Positions 1 through 12,178 of a DNA stretch of 64,000 nucleotides are shown here, piece by piece. The notes below the pieces were generated by a model. The model saw only the letters and a program-made list of their open reading frames with translations, was not told the DNA's origin and did no database searches. The translations under genes were made by a program, and so were the position numbers. Source of the stretch: Klebsormidium nitens (lineage: Eukaryota; Streptophyta; Klebsormidiophyceae; Klebsormidiales; Klebsormidiaceae); the NCBI GenBank assembly GCA_000708835.1, contig DF237046.1:11961-75960 (forward strand). The letters run 5' to 3'. The stretch's first letter is position 1; every line of letters starts with the position of its first letter.

Positions 1-1707
1 GATGAGCGTGGTGTCCTCAGATTGTTCATCCTTTAAGTTCCGGTGACAAAAGCGCGACCATTCGGTGACGTCATACCCGGTCCGACTGCGAGTACCGTAG
101 TAATGTCATAAATGCTCACGTTACCGGTTTTAATAGCTTATGCTTGCACCGCCTCTCCCGAGCAAGCGGACAAAAGGTAGTGTCAATTTGGGCGGGATCT
201 GCTCGTTGAGTCATACGGTACAGGGCACAGATGTTGTTAACACTGGCTATGTGGGTGCTGGCATGGTGTAGAAACCTCAGTGCGGCGGCTGTTCAGTACG
301 GTACCGGTACGTCAGACGTCAGTACCGTAATGCAGTCTGCCGCAGTACGAGTCGATTGCTACAGCCTACAGTGCTTCTGCTGAGCAGTGAGCAGCCCTGC
401 CACTGGCCCTGGGCCTGGGCCTAAGCTTCGGACGCGGAGTCGGAGCCGGCGGACTTCGCAAATTGCAGGACTTCTCAAACTCGAACGAGGCAGACTCAAA
501 ACTCGTCAGAACCAAGGCTTGTTCAACAACTTGTTCACGCGAGCTCTCTTTGTCGAGACTCAAGAGGCTCGGGAGCTTGGTTCCGTGCATTCCTGGTCAG
601 TTGGAAGCTATTACAAGCAAAAGAAATCTATGACCCTAAAAAATTTGAAGCGGGAGGAAATATTGAAAGAAAAGGAGGAAGTTCACGGAATTTGAGCCAG
701 ATTACGGATCTGATACTGAGATTGAAAGCAAGGAGCGTACGGCCCCGAACCTGAAGTGAAGGTCAGCTCTTCGTGCTTCGATTTATTGAGGCATCTCTCC
801 TCCTTGCGCGTCGTGGCAAGCAGTGTGTCAGATGTATGAGGCAGATGTGCAGTTGATTGCTGACCATTTCAGCCCTGAGGGACTTGGCAATGGCTATTGT
901 CAGTAATCTTGAAGGACCTCTGATGTTTTGCCATCAATGAAGCATCAAGGCTCGGTCCCTTTTCCTGGTCTTTATGCTTGAGACCACTTGTGAATGCAAT
1001 TCTGTCATGTCATTTGACAGCTGGCTCCATTTGCTGTATTGTCGCTCTCTGCATCGGATTCAGAAGTGCAGTATTTGTCAAGCGCTGTCAGACCCCGTCT
1101 CTGCTTGCGGTGATTCCAGGGAGAAGCTCATTGAACGGCGCACCTCTTGATCCGCAGTGGGTTGTAAAAGCTGAGTTTCAATCTTTAGCCCACTCGCAAT
1201 GTGGCAAGGAGAGGGTGGTTCCTTAAAAGTTGGGCACCTGGTGACCCACAGCCAGCTAATCACACCTTCTCAACTTCGTTTTCGGAAGTGCTGGCGCCGC
1301 ACTCGTATGGTCCGCTCAATCTGCCTTGTCCCGTGAGTACAGGCGAATGCGGCAGGGCGGCTTCTCAACACCGTCAACATCGCCGTAACAGCTGTACCCT
1401 ATGTGAAGGCTCCATTTGCCAACCCGTGAAGGGATAGTCCAGTAGCGAGACTCCTCAATTAGCCTGGTCTCTGGCTTGCATGCATCCGGCCCACTCGAAT
1501 GCGCTCAAGTAAATTGGACCTTGAGATCATCATTTATCAGGCAGCAGCTGTCACTCCTAGAGTAGACGATCCTACATCCCACTTTGAAACAGTAACCTTT
1601 AGGACTAGTAACTAGGAGCAAAGGAGTGCTTCTTCAAACAAACTGAAGCAGCTCGCAATCTCATTTAGCAACAGGACTCGTAGGGCTCCTTCTAGGGTCC
1701 ACACACC
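1..1707. other. 5' flank without a recognisable gene; GTAC-rich stretch
   Basis: No open frame here resembles a protein family or shows a coherent exon series. The longest frames (such as 387-695) are low-complexity arginine/proline-rich readings. Positions about 294-350 carry several overlapping GTAC cores, including a perfect palindrome around 299-308. The last 100 bases are the presumed 5' UTR of the MATE gene that starts at 1708. Confidence 0.6.
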
Positions 1708-4700
1708 ATGGCAGTCGATAGTCGAAGCAACGGCTTAACAGAGCCCCTGAACCCCTCCCACGAGCACCTTCATGAGGATCATGAAGAGACTTGGGCGGAT
1801 GTCGGGGAAGAGGCGAAGGAGCAGTTAAACCTGGCGTACCCAATCATTGGAATGAACGTGGTTCAGCTACTGCTGGTGCTCTCGTCCGCGGCGTTTGTGG
1901 GCCATCTCGGAGCGCTCGCTCTCGCCAGCGCACAGCTGGCGACGTCGCTGGCGAACGCGACTGGGCACTATCTCCTGGTGAGTGGTTATGAACGAGGTTC
2001 AGCGGGGTTTGGTTCTGCGGGAACGTTACGCATGCGGCTTGTCTTCATCATGGCAGCAACAGATGTTTGAAATATGAGGTTTGCGTCATGCTTAATCAGA
2101 CATGCGGTTGAAGCTTTGTTAGATACTGATGGTGGTGCATGTGATATTCAAGGCCGTAGGTATGACTTCTGCTCGCGTTCAGACGGGCTACTGATCAGTT
2201 TTTGATGACTGTCCTGTAAAATGCTGAATGCACAAAACCCTAATGTGGGCAGGCACAGAAGAGACGTGATTGTACGCAATTTGGGAAAGGCTTGCATTAC
2301 TCAGCCATTTTTGTCATCAGGCTCGGCGTGTTCAAATCATCGATGATATGACGTGATCTTATTGACTCCAGCTTGCCTCTTGCATCTTGATGATTGCAGC
2401 AATATGCGTTCCTCCTTGTTTTCTGGTGCAGATTGGCATGTCCCTTGGCCTCGAGACGCTTGGCGGGCAGGCGGTCGGGGCCGGCAACCTCCACGAGCTC
2501 GGCTATCTGACACAGCTCACCGTCGTCGTCCAACTCACGATGGCCGTCCTGATCAGTATCGCCTGGCTCTTTGCCGAGCCTGCCCTGTTGGCGTTGGGTC
2601 AGGACCCGACATTGGCGGCCAATGCGGCACAGTACATGCATCTGCTGATCCCCAGCGTGTTCGCAAACGCGTGCACCCAACCGCTGATCAAGTTCCTGCA
2701 GTCCCAGGGGAAAACGACGCCGCTCGCATGGGCTGCGAGCCTCACATTGGTGCTGCATGTGCCCAATAACTGGTGAGATACAAGCCGTTATAACCGGGTT
2801 ATGAGCCGGCAGGGGATTCAGGAAGAACAGTCAACTTCTTAACTCCACCCCCAGAGTTTGCCCCTTCTAGTTGGGCCAACAGAACGGGGACGGAGCGATC
2901 AGAGGCAGTTGCAGTTATTCATCTTTCATCTGGTAAAACAGGTTTTACGGCTGGGCATCCCTTTCGTTTCCGAAGGTTTCTTCACAAGTTGCAACAACTT
3001 CTAGCAGGGCTTGAGCGTAAGTTTTTAAAGAATATGAAGCACAAGCTGCACAGTACCGGCAGTCGTGGCCGATGTCTGTGCTCCGGAATGAGGTCCAGGA
3101 CGCAAGGTCATGGTCGAATTTATCTCAAGGCGCCCGCTTTACTGCGTTCTTTTCCTCGTCCCAAAACGCATCGGACTCAAGGACCGTGTTTCTGCCGCAG
3201 GTTCTTCATCTTCAAGCTGGGGTGGGGCCTGGACGGCGCAGCGATCGCAACCAGCCTTGCGTACACGCTCATGTTTTTGATGCTGCTGGCGCACGTCTGG
3301 ACCAGCAGATCGTACGACCAAGCCAAGCCGCCGCTCGACTTCTCGCGCGCGTTCCAAAAGACGGGCCTTTTCCTGCAACTCGGCACCTTTTCTACCATCA
3401 TGATGTGGTGGGTCCGTCGTCCAGACAAACAGTCTGCGTGGTTGTTCCTTTCCGCATCGGCCTTGGAGGTCGTACGCCTGGATCTTGGCCGTTGACGTGA
3501 TTGGGTCTTGAAGAGTTGGAAAGTTACAGTCTTCCCAATAACAGTAACAACTTGAGTTTCAGGGCACGAGGTTGCGAGGTTCAGAATCTTCATTTGGGCT
3601 GTGTCGAATTGTAACGATCCTGATCCTGCCAGAAGATCAAGACAGATTTACACGCGAGAATGCGAAGGCAAAGACCAGGTTCTTGAAATGTTGGCTTTTG
3701 GGGGTCCCAAAATAAATCAATCGTTTTTCTGGGAGTGGAAGGCGTGCTTTGAAGCAACGGGTGCAGCAAGCGACAGCTGACATCAGGGCTCTCTGCTTGC
3801 TCGGTAAAATCTTCGTCGTGTTCCGATCCGTTCCATAAACACTACCCCAACGTTGCTTTCCTCAACCCGTTTGTTAGTCAGAGCCGTACCTTGAGAAGAA
3901 CGTGCGTCGTGTTACAGCCGTTCATTACTCCCTGCGCTGACATTGCCTCCTTCAACCTCTCTTGTTAACATAAGCTGTAAATGGCACCAAACGCATTGTG
4001 GTCCTGTTCTGCAGCCTGGAGTTCATCTCGTTCGACTTCATCTACATCATGGCCGGCTGGTTGCCGGACCCGTACACCACCGTTGCGGCGCTCTCTGTCG
4101 CGTAAGCTTTTTGCACATTCAATCGGAAGCGCCTCCCAATCCCTGTGATCAAGCACGAGACTCTGGTACAAATGAGAAGCAAAACAGAACGGACGTTCAA
4201 CATGCATATTTTACATGATTCGGGGTGTGCCACGATCCTTTCAGTTTGCTTGCTGAAAGGCTCGGGTGGCACTTGTTCTGGTAGGTACGCTTCAGCAACC
4301 GTAATTCAGTTCTGCTTTGGGGTGACACGATCTCTTGTCATACTCCTACAATTGTGAGATGAACAGGACACGAGCAGCTACTCTCAAGACGCGGCAGGGG
4401 CAGGGCATTTGAACAATGGTTGTGAGATCCGTGACGGAAAGCCTGTGAAAACGAAAGGCGTAGAAATATTGAACCTCAAAGTGACAACTTGTTAAGGCTG
4501 GAGTCACCCTACCGGACCCGCACTCAAACCTTGGCCGATGTCCAGGTGCGGGGACGGAGGTCCTAAGAAACATAAGAAACCGGTGAATCCGGAGGCTGTT
4601 CTTGAGCAGGCACTGAAACTCGAAAGCAAAGCTGGTCCTTACATCCGACAAAGAAAAGGTTGTGCTTCTCGCAGACAAATTAAGTTGTTTGCTCCTTCCT

Positions 4701-7002
4701 TGCTCGCACTTGCACTTATGTGGGATTGACATTGGCTTGCAGTATGAACACGGCTTGGCTCCTGGCAACAGGATATATTGGACTGGGCAACGCTGTCAGG
4801 TGAGCTACGATAGCAATAGCCGTGCTTGGAGAGTGGAGGTATACGTGCAAGCTGATTGCAGTCTTGACGGGACCCACCGTTGACATGGGCAGTGATTCTG
4901 ACAGGCAAATTGGAACTATGAGGCGGGGAACGAAAGGGGTAAATGAGAGCATGGGCACGGAGGCGCCTTGAGCAGAAGCCGATGGTCAAGGGATCTAGGG
5001 GATCTAGCGCTAATTTTATTACTTTAGTGATTTGCAAAGCAGAATGTTCGGCATGCTGGTGAAGTGCTGGCAAACGAGAGACAATTATGGCAACAAACTC
5101 TGCAGTCCGTCATCCTGATGTAGGTTTGGAAGTCACATGTTTCAGCAAGAGCCTAGATGTTCTAAACTCCTTCGTAGCAGCACACAACACGCACCCAAGT
5201 AATCCCGGAGGAACCCCCGAACCTAAACCCCTAAACCCCCAAACCCCCAAACCCTGCGCAGCACCCGTGTCGCCACCGAGCTCGGGCGCGGGTCGGCCGT
5301 GCTGGCGCGCAAGGTGGCCCACGTGGGCCTCAGCGTGGCGCTCGCGCTGGGCGTGTTCTGCATGACGTCACTGATCATCCTGCACACCAAGTGGCCGCTC
5401 ATCTTCGTCGACGGCTCCGACAAGAAGTTGCTGAAGCTCGCGCAGCAGCTCATGCTGTTCGTCAGCTTTGCGTCACTGGGGGACTCCATCCAAAACAGCT
5501 CTGGTGGTACGGCCCCTTCGTCAGCGTTGTTTCCTCTGCGTTCGTTGAAGTCTTGTTGAAAGTGATCTAACTGAATCTCGAGTTCGTTTCTTCGTGTTTG
5601 AGGATCGTTTTCGTGGTGGCCACGGCGTCGTTTGTTACAGACCTTGATCGGCGTCTATGCCTTCGAATCTTGCTCGCCGCGCAAACCCACTACTTTAGCG
5701 CTGTTCTGACAACCTTGGCTTCCTCTTTCTCCATCCTGATCCTTCAACCTCTGCCAAGTTGCCTGTCCCGTCTATGATCTCATAAATTTAGCTTTTGCGC
5801 ATCACAATGCCGTCCAATGCCGGGGGGCCGCTCTGGCTGAGGTGACTCTCCCCCCCGCTTTTGTGCGTCTTTTCCATTTCCTATCTCTCTCTGACCGGAT
5901 TTCCCGCTTCCGTTCCGCAGCCATAATCCGGGGGTGCGGGCGGCAGATGCTGGGCGCGTCCATCACGCTCGCGAGCTACTACCTCATCGGGCTGCCCATG
6001 TCGGTGCTCATGGGACTCGTCTGGAAGTGGGGCGCCTTTGTGAGTAACACGTGTCCCCGTACGATTTGCTCCTTGTCTACGGCTGCTGTGCGAGACTGAG
6101 GACCTCTGCTTAAAAGCCTTTTGAGGCGGCCTTCGTATCTTCGCGCGCGCGCGTCAGTGATGAAATGTAACAGGCAGTTCCGTTGGCCTTAAGGGAGGTT
6201 CATGACCCGTGTGCAAAAGTAGACAGTTGAGTTGCGCTCTCTCAATTGTCTGCTATTTCGGCGGGGCTCGTTGCCAAGCGGTAGTATACTCCCTTATCCG
6301 GTAAACCACACGAATCAGAAGTGGCAGAGCCTAAATTACCAATGCCCTTAAGTATTTCTCGCTCACCGTGCTTACACAAGAGTATGTGAAGCTTTGTAAC
6401 GTCGTCTCCTTCCAAACGCTTTGGCACCGGACTTGCAAATGGGCCCCGCACTGACCCGCCCACTGACGGCCGGGTGCTGGACTATGCAGGGCCTTCTGGG
6501 GGGCTTCGTTATTGCCACCTTCAGCCAGGCGGTCTTCCTGTCCGTTGTGGTCTCCATGACGAACTGGCGAAAACAGGTGCGTGTAATTGTCGTGCGTGTA
6601 ATTGTCGTCCCCGTCTTAGACCAAAAACCCCACGGCAAAGCTTCGCAATATCCATCTTGCTCTCGGTTTAGACTTGGGGCCTGCCAAACATCTCAAGGAT
6701 AGCGATTAGATTGATTGAGACTTTGGTTTTCTCCTCGTGTACAATCGCTGAGGAAGTTATAGGAAACCGCGTTTTGTGTGAGTGCTTCCTGTTCCATTGA
6801 AGCCTTGAAGGAAGTAGATTTCGGATGAGACTCTCCTGAAGCCTGGTCCGTGCTCTTATTGTGACGGCGTATCTCCTGGTTCCCAACTGCTCCTCTGCGG
6901 GGGTTTTGAGCATTCTTGATGTTCATACAGGTCGAGGCCGTGAAGCTGCGAGAGGAAGAAGACCGGAAAAAGGGGATCACCCATCGTCCGGTCCTGCATT
7001 AA
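1708..7002 (+). CDS. MATE family multidrug/toxin extrusion transporter
   Basis: Membrane antiporter that exports organic cations, secondary metabolites or citrate in exchange for H+ or Na+ (family knowledge); the substrate cannot be read here. Nine exons: 1708-1977, 2432-2772, 3201-3407, 4015-4101, 4743-4799, 5262-5503, 5921-6039, 6490-6576, 6931-7002. They total 1482 nt, giving 493 residues, normal for plant MATEs. Family signatures are seen in order: GLETLGGQAVGAGN near residues 95-110, the W-L-PDP loop near residue 290, STRVATELG at 321-329, and IRGCGRQ just after the exon 6/7 junction, followed by hydrophobic helices throughout. The acidic N-terminus and a short charged C-tail (LREEEDRKKG) are cytosolic. 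The start ATG at 1708 has the context ACACACCATGG. Every exon junction keeps phase. Intron 5 ends in a telomere-like repeat and the exon 8 donor is tandemly duplicated. Confidence 0.93.
5223..5257 (+). repeat. Interstitial telomere-like repeat (CCTAAAC-type) at an intron acceptor
   Basis: Four to five degenerate units of the plant-type CCCTAAA telomere motif (CTAAACCC, CTAAACCCCC, AAACCCCC, AAACCCTG) run directly into the GCGCAG acceptor of MATE exon 6. They sit where a pyrimidine tract would normally be. The repeat is seen directly; its origin is unknown. Confidence 0.7.
6577..6606 (+). repeat. Perfect 15-bp tandem duplication of the MATE exon 8 splice donor
   Basis: The unit GTGCGTGTAATTGTC occurs twice in a row, starting exactly at the GT of the exon 8 donor. 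The second copy offers a possible alternative donor 15 bases downstream that keeps the frame and would add five residues (VRVIV). Which donor is used cannot be told from the sequence. Confidence 0.85.
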
Positions 7003-8521
7003 TGACCATGTGGTCAGACTAGCGCTTCTCTCAAGTCTTGTTACCTGCTCGTTAGTTGGATACGTGTTGATAGGAAGAAATGCGAACTTTGACAGCAGAC
7101 TTCATGAGGGTTTTTAACTAAAGCGCTTGGTCATGCTAACAAAAGAACTGGGTATGCCGTCTAGTCCGCAGGTCAGGTTGAACATCAGGGCGGATTGCTG
7201 TCAGTCTCGAGTCGTTAGAGAGAGACGTTGAAGTCTGAAGTGTTGATTCGTCGAGTTGATCGGGGACCACATTTGTCTCCTTGGGTCTTTCGGTGCAAAA
7301 GTGCGCTTCTCTGCTTTCAAGAAAGTTGGTGCGCGATGATTGGCGGACCGGTTGGTTTGCGGTGTGACTGCCTTGGACTGTAGATGGCGCCAATCGAAGT
7401 ACGTCAAGTGGCCAAATGCTGGGTGTGCTGCAAAGTGCAATTTCTGCTGTACTGGCTGACTATCTCCATGAAAATCCTTAAGCCTCGGCCCATGAATGCA
7501 CTGCTGTTAAAGGAATCATGAATCCGGGAGGAGTGACTCCCCTTAAGTTTGTTAAGAGTTACTCAAAGATCAGTCTAAACAATTGAACATACATTAGTGT
7601 TCCGGATCCGCGCGTTAGCTGTAGTTCGTCGGGCTGAGCACTCTTACCAGCACTATGTTTGTGCCAGAGATGAATTAACCTGCAAGAGTTTTTCCGGGAG
7701 CCATATGGCTGAAGATCTGTAATCATGCACATGACCGTTCTGCGGCGTGCAAGAATATCCGTCCATGTCGGTAGCCGCCACGTGCGGCGACGTATTTACT
7801 AAAGTTTTTCACGCAAGCATCGATCAAATCGCCAAGAGAAAGAGCTCAGGGTGCAACACGGCGCAATAGGATTTGCGGATGGGGCGGCTCCCTTGGCTTT
7901 CGGGAAAAAACTTTAGCAGCCATACACGAGTTGTCTTGCACGTTTCTTTTCAAGTAAAAGCCCGGATGTTACTTTCATTCAAGCAGTCGCTTTTCAAAGC
8001 CGTCGCAATGGTCCAGCACAACCGGTGTAGTCCGGGTATTCAAAACATAGTCGCCTAGCTGTTTGACTCATGTTTAGTTCTGTCAAGCTTGCTAACTTCC
8101 TGCACACGGCACTTATAACTTAAACCCTATGGGTGGCCAAAGACATGATTATCGTGTCTGCATATCATCTTGCACATCATCTTGCACTTAAGTATTGCCA
8201 TAGAAGGTTAAATGGGGCGGCTGAATCCTGTGTTTCACCATGAGTGAACGATTGGCACTTCAATCTTCTTGTAAGTAATAGCATCTAATTTGACACCTTC
8301 TAAGACTAGAATCGATTTCCAATGTTCTCTGCGATTTTCAAAAGGAAAGATGTCCTATTTCTTGCGTACGAGCTTTTGAGCATTCAAGCTCTCAAACGTC
8401 CTACGAATTGCTCAAAATCCATATCAAGCTGTGGCTAGCAGAAGTAGTGCTGAAAGCTTCCTCGGATCGCGCGGCAAAGCACAGAATTGTTCGTCGATCT
8501 GGCGGGTCCCAGTCTAGTTGC
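7003..8521. other. Intergenic region between convergent genes
   Basis: This contains the 3' flanks of the MATE gene (+) and the dehydrogenase gene (-). I found no coherent exon, RNA gene or repeat family. The short frames between 7136 and 8058 have no family resemblance and no splice partners. Confidence 0.6.
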
Positions 8522-11500
8522 TTAGTCCACCACCTTGTAGCCCAGCCACTGCTTGATCTGTCCCAGGAGGGCGGGCCTGTGGTGCTCTCCCTGCATCAAC
8601 AAACGAATTGACTTCAGCAACTTTTATCAAGAAGGCCATTAAAACAGGCTCCGTACTCCCAATAGTTCCAATCATGAAGAGGGCCGAAAATGAGCCGAAA
8701 ATAGACATAAAGATGGACAGACTAGTGTGAACACTTCCATTGGACTTTGATGCGTCAAGAATCCAGCCAAACTCATCGAGGATCAATCATTCGGGTATTG
8801 CGATCGTCTTTACATGACTGTTCCTATGCAGGCAAGCATCAAATTCCCACATCTGTGCCCCGATCAATTGCCCCGAGGCCTTCCAAAGTCCCCGGGATCA
8901 CCTGGATGATGTACCGACTGCTCCGGTCCATGACCTCCGGCCCGACGATGCCAAAAACTCTTGGTTTAGCTAACCGGCCTTTGGTCCATTATGTAAACCT
9001 TCACCGGATGATCCCCCGGGCTCACCTGGATGATGTACCGGTTGGTCCAGTCCATGACCTCCGGCGCGAAGATGCGGTAGAGCAGGAACAACTTGTACCA
9101 CCCGGGCACGATCACGTACCGGTCACGCCGGACGGCCGCCTCCACGATCCGCCGCGCAGCAACCTTGACCGGAAGCAGCGGAAACGGACCAAGTTGCTCC
9201 TGGAGAGATTAGAAACGGTTAATTATTATACAGGTGCCAAGGCACTGGCTAGGCATTTCAGAGGCCAGCCTTTGATACCAGGTTAAAGCGATAAGCCGAT
9301 CACCGGCGGACGTCTTTATTGGGCGAATCTCTGTGGCCGCCCACTCAGCGCAAGACACTGTCTTGACCATATCAGAATTCGAGCTATCAGGGAAAGAGAG
9401 ATTGATTAGCAGAGACATGATAGCGAAGAACAGATCGACGCATCAGGTTGTGTTCGTGGTTTGCTGAATATGAAGGGAATTCAGACAAACCGGAATGGAA
9501 GCGAACAGGGGAGCTGGCTTACCACGGGCAGCTTTTCCGTCATTGCAGTACGAATATACCTGCGAGACGAAGAAGACAAAAAATTATGTATGATCTGACC
9601 ATCAGAGAATCCAATAAGGCAGTCTGCAGAATAGGAAAATGGATCACGTTTAGCCATTTATTCTCGTTCGGATACAAAGCACCAAGGTTTCGATCAGAAG
9701 CACAGGCCCAGAGTAGTGAGCAGGGTCGCTTGAATCTCTAATGCTTGATTGGGGATCATTATAAATCTCAGGTTTCTCCCATTGCGGATTCACTCGAGTG
9801 CGGCGACAGGACGAAAAAGGAGCCGCCGTTTCCTGGAACCACTTTCTTGGCTTACAGACCTGCGACCACGTTAGAACGAAGTCCTCTCGAATTTGGGATA
9901 GTGAAGAGGCATGATCAACCGTTCTGTCACCAGGGACATCACAGGACAATTTTCGAGGCAGAGTAGTCTCCATGAAACAAACGTTTTTACCCCCACTCCA
10001 TCAAAACGTCTCCCCATTGAGCTCGACGGACAAAGCGGCTCGTCACACTGACCGTCTCGTCTTTTCAATCTCCATCAATAGAAACGCTGCGTTTTCGCCT
10101 GAACAACGGAGACCAACACTCCGCCAACCTGGCAGGTCATCATAGGTCACCTACGAAGTTCCTCAACTTACCTTGTGAACAATAGCCGGCTAAGGCTCGC
10201 GCGATCGTAAACCTACTGTTCTTAGCGGTCTCCGCAAGTTTCCGTGCCAAAGAAAACTTTCGAAGTGAATCAGCTTTGTCTATCACTCGAGAGCTCACCC
10301 CGGGCACGCAATGGTGATGTCAATCTCGTCAGCGGCCTCCACCCGGAGCGTGTCGTAAAGGCCAAGCAGCCCCTGCTTTTGGGCCTGCACGGATTTCCAA
10401 GTGACTGGGTCATCGGTTTGCTCTTCTACACATTACTTCATCTAGTCAGGCGGAGCCCCACACAAGATAGCAACATGACTGGGAGAGATGCAAAAGAGGC
10501 AGAGAAAAGCTGTGATTGCCAAGTGAACGGCTGTGCGTCATCGCCTCCTTCTCGACAGAAAATCTGACCGCTCCTGGGCGACAGCGAAATGGCAAGGTAG
10601 GTACTGAATATGCAACGAAAGTCAAAAAAGACCCTTGTAGCCCTAAACGCCAGGGTAGAAGCATAAGTGCAGATCTCAGTGACTTAGAAAGGAAGCAAGA
10701 ACTGCAAGCAGGGTCAGATGAGGGCGGCTCACGTTATAGAGGCTCTGCCTGGGGTACGGAATGAAACCGCCCACACTGTCAATCACCACGATCTGTCCGC
10801 CTGCCCGCTTGAGGTGCGGCATGGCGTAGTAGGTCGGGTACACCTTAGAAGGAATAGGGTGGAAAGGATAAACAACAAAGCAATTTTGTAGCTTACCAAC
10901 ACCACCCACATGTTTCTTGGTCTCTGTGGCGGAGGTTACAGGCTGTTACTGTACTGTGCTGCGTCGTATGTCGAGCAAGTTTTGTGGTCTTTGATTGCAG
11001 TACGTCGTGTAACGAGCGACATAGGGAACCTTTCAACGTAGAGCCATAAAATACATTCTTCCCTTGGAGCTATCATAAGCTAGATGAGTGGAATGCCTTG
11101 AATAAAAACTATTTGCTGAAGCATATTATAATTGATAACATCAACCTCCTGTCACTCTCAGTCCAATGGACTTTCCGGGCGGAGCCAAGCTCCAATTGCC
11201 TCCACAGAACTTTCTCTTAGCATTTGTGCTGCCTATTTGGCCCAAGGTCAGAGGCTGTCCCGCTTACATTGCCCCAGAAATCGATGTCAGCAATCTTCTG
11301 AAACTCTGAGGTGTCTTCCACCGCCTCAAAGAACCAGCTGTGCCCCTTGCCCGCATTGCACACCACAATGTCCACTGCAAGGAAGAAGAATGGCTCAATC
11401 TAGGTCAAATGAAAGCTGGAACAGTTGCTTAATATTGTCCCTCCGTAAGCTAAGTACATTTATATTGTGCTGACCGACTGCAGCTGCTCCACACACCCAA

Positions 11501-12178
11501 TGGTGGGTTTGCAGGTAAGTACAACTGTCCAGCTTTTCTTGAGGGAACATGCTTCACCTTCATGCATGCAGTCTGTGCATGAAAGCCAAACCCCTCAAAA
11601 TCGAATGTGATCCTCCGCTTCCGCAAACAAAGATGTGGGCAACAAAGCATCGCTGCATTGCCAGTGCCAATAAGAAGAATCAACATCATCTGCCAACCAA
11701 GCCTGAGACTAAGGGTATCCGTTCAGAATCAATGTAGCTTGACCACCCTGCAAACCCAAAACGAAACCACCCTGCAAACTGAAGAGGAAACCACGTGCCC
11801 ACCTCCCCCAAAGTGCTCCACCGCTTGGTCGACCACCTTCTTGTTGTTCTCCACCTTGGTCAGGTCTGCTGGCACCACCAGCACATCTGGGCTGCCCAGC
11901 TGGCGGCACTTCTCTGCATTCTTCTGCAGCAAGTTCTCCCTGCGAGCGGTCAGCACCAAGTTCGCCCCGCGCTGCGCATACTCGAACGCCAGACTTTCTC
12001 CGATCCCTGAGCTGGCCCCTGTGATGATCACCGTCTTCCCCGCGACGCGCATCTCCTTTTTAACGAAGGTCTTGTAGAGGAACCGGAAGACCCACAGCCC
12101 GGGGATAAGGACGAGTAGCACTAAGATCCCCCCAGGGAACAGGGTGAGGTTGAACAGCACGTTCAGAAGCCGCTCCAT
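8522..12178 (-). CDS. Short-chain dehydrogenase/reductase, plant 11-beta-HSD-like (steroleosin type)
   Basis: NAD(P)-dependent reductase/dehydrogenase anchored to ER or lipid droplets. Relatives act on sterol-like substrates; the true substrate is unknown. Seven exons on the minus strand: 12178-11803, 11374-11268, 10843-10733, 10384-10299, 9559-9523, 9199-9026, 8590-8522. They total 960 nt, giving 319 residues. Residues about 8-38 form a hydrophobic membrane anchor containing prolines, as in steroleosins. Cofactor motif TGASSGIG is at 53-60 and the structural NAG is in VVCNAG. The catalytic triad is Ser184, Tyr197 and Lys201, with normal 13- and 4-residue spacing; the Tyr-Lys motif (YNAQK) spans the exon 3/4 junction. 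PGYIRTAMT follows in a 37-nt exon 5. Intron 6 holds a decayed partial copy of exon 6. Confidence 0.92.
8889..8951 (-). pseudogene. Decayed partial duplicate of dehydrogenase exon 6 and its splice donor
   Basis: On the minus strand this segment reads GPEVMD..S.RYIIQ followed by GTGATCCC. It closely matches the end of exon 6 (APEVMDWTNRYIIQ|GTGAGCC at 9026-9076), with scattered substitutions. It lies inside intron 6 in the same orientation, so it looks like a local tandem duplication of the exon tail plus donor. No good acceptor is evident upstream of it, so I treat it as a non-functional relic. Confidence 0.75.

Noticed and set aside
387-695. 102-codon open frame near the left edge
   Set aside because: Low-complexity Arg/Pro-rich reading with an overlapping antisense frame; no family resemblance and no splice partners.
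2297-2758. 153-codon minus-strand open frame
   Set aside because: It is the antisense shadow of MATE exon 2, which carries clear MATE motifs on the plus strand.
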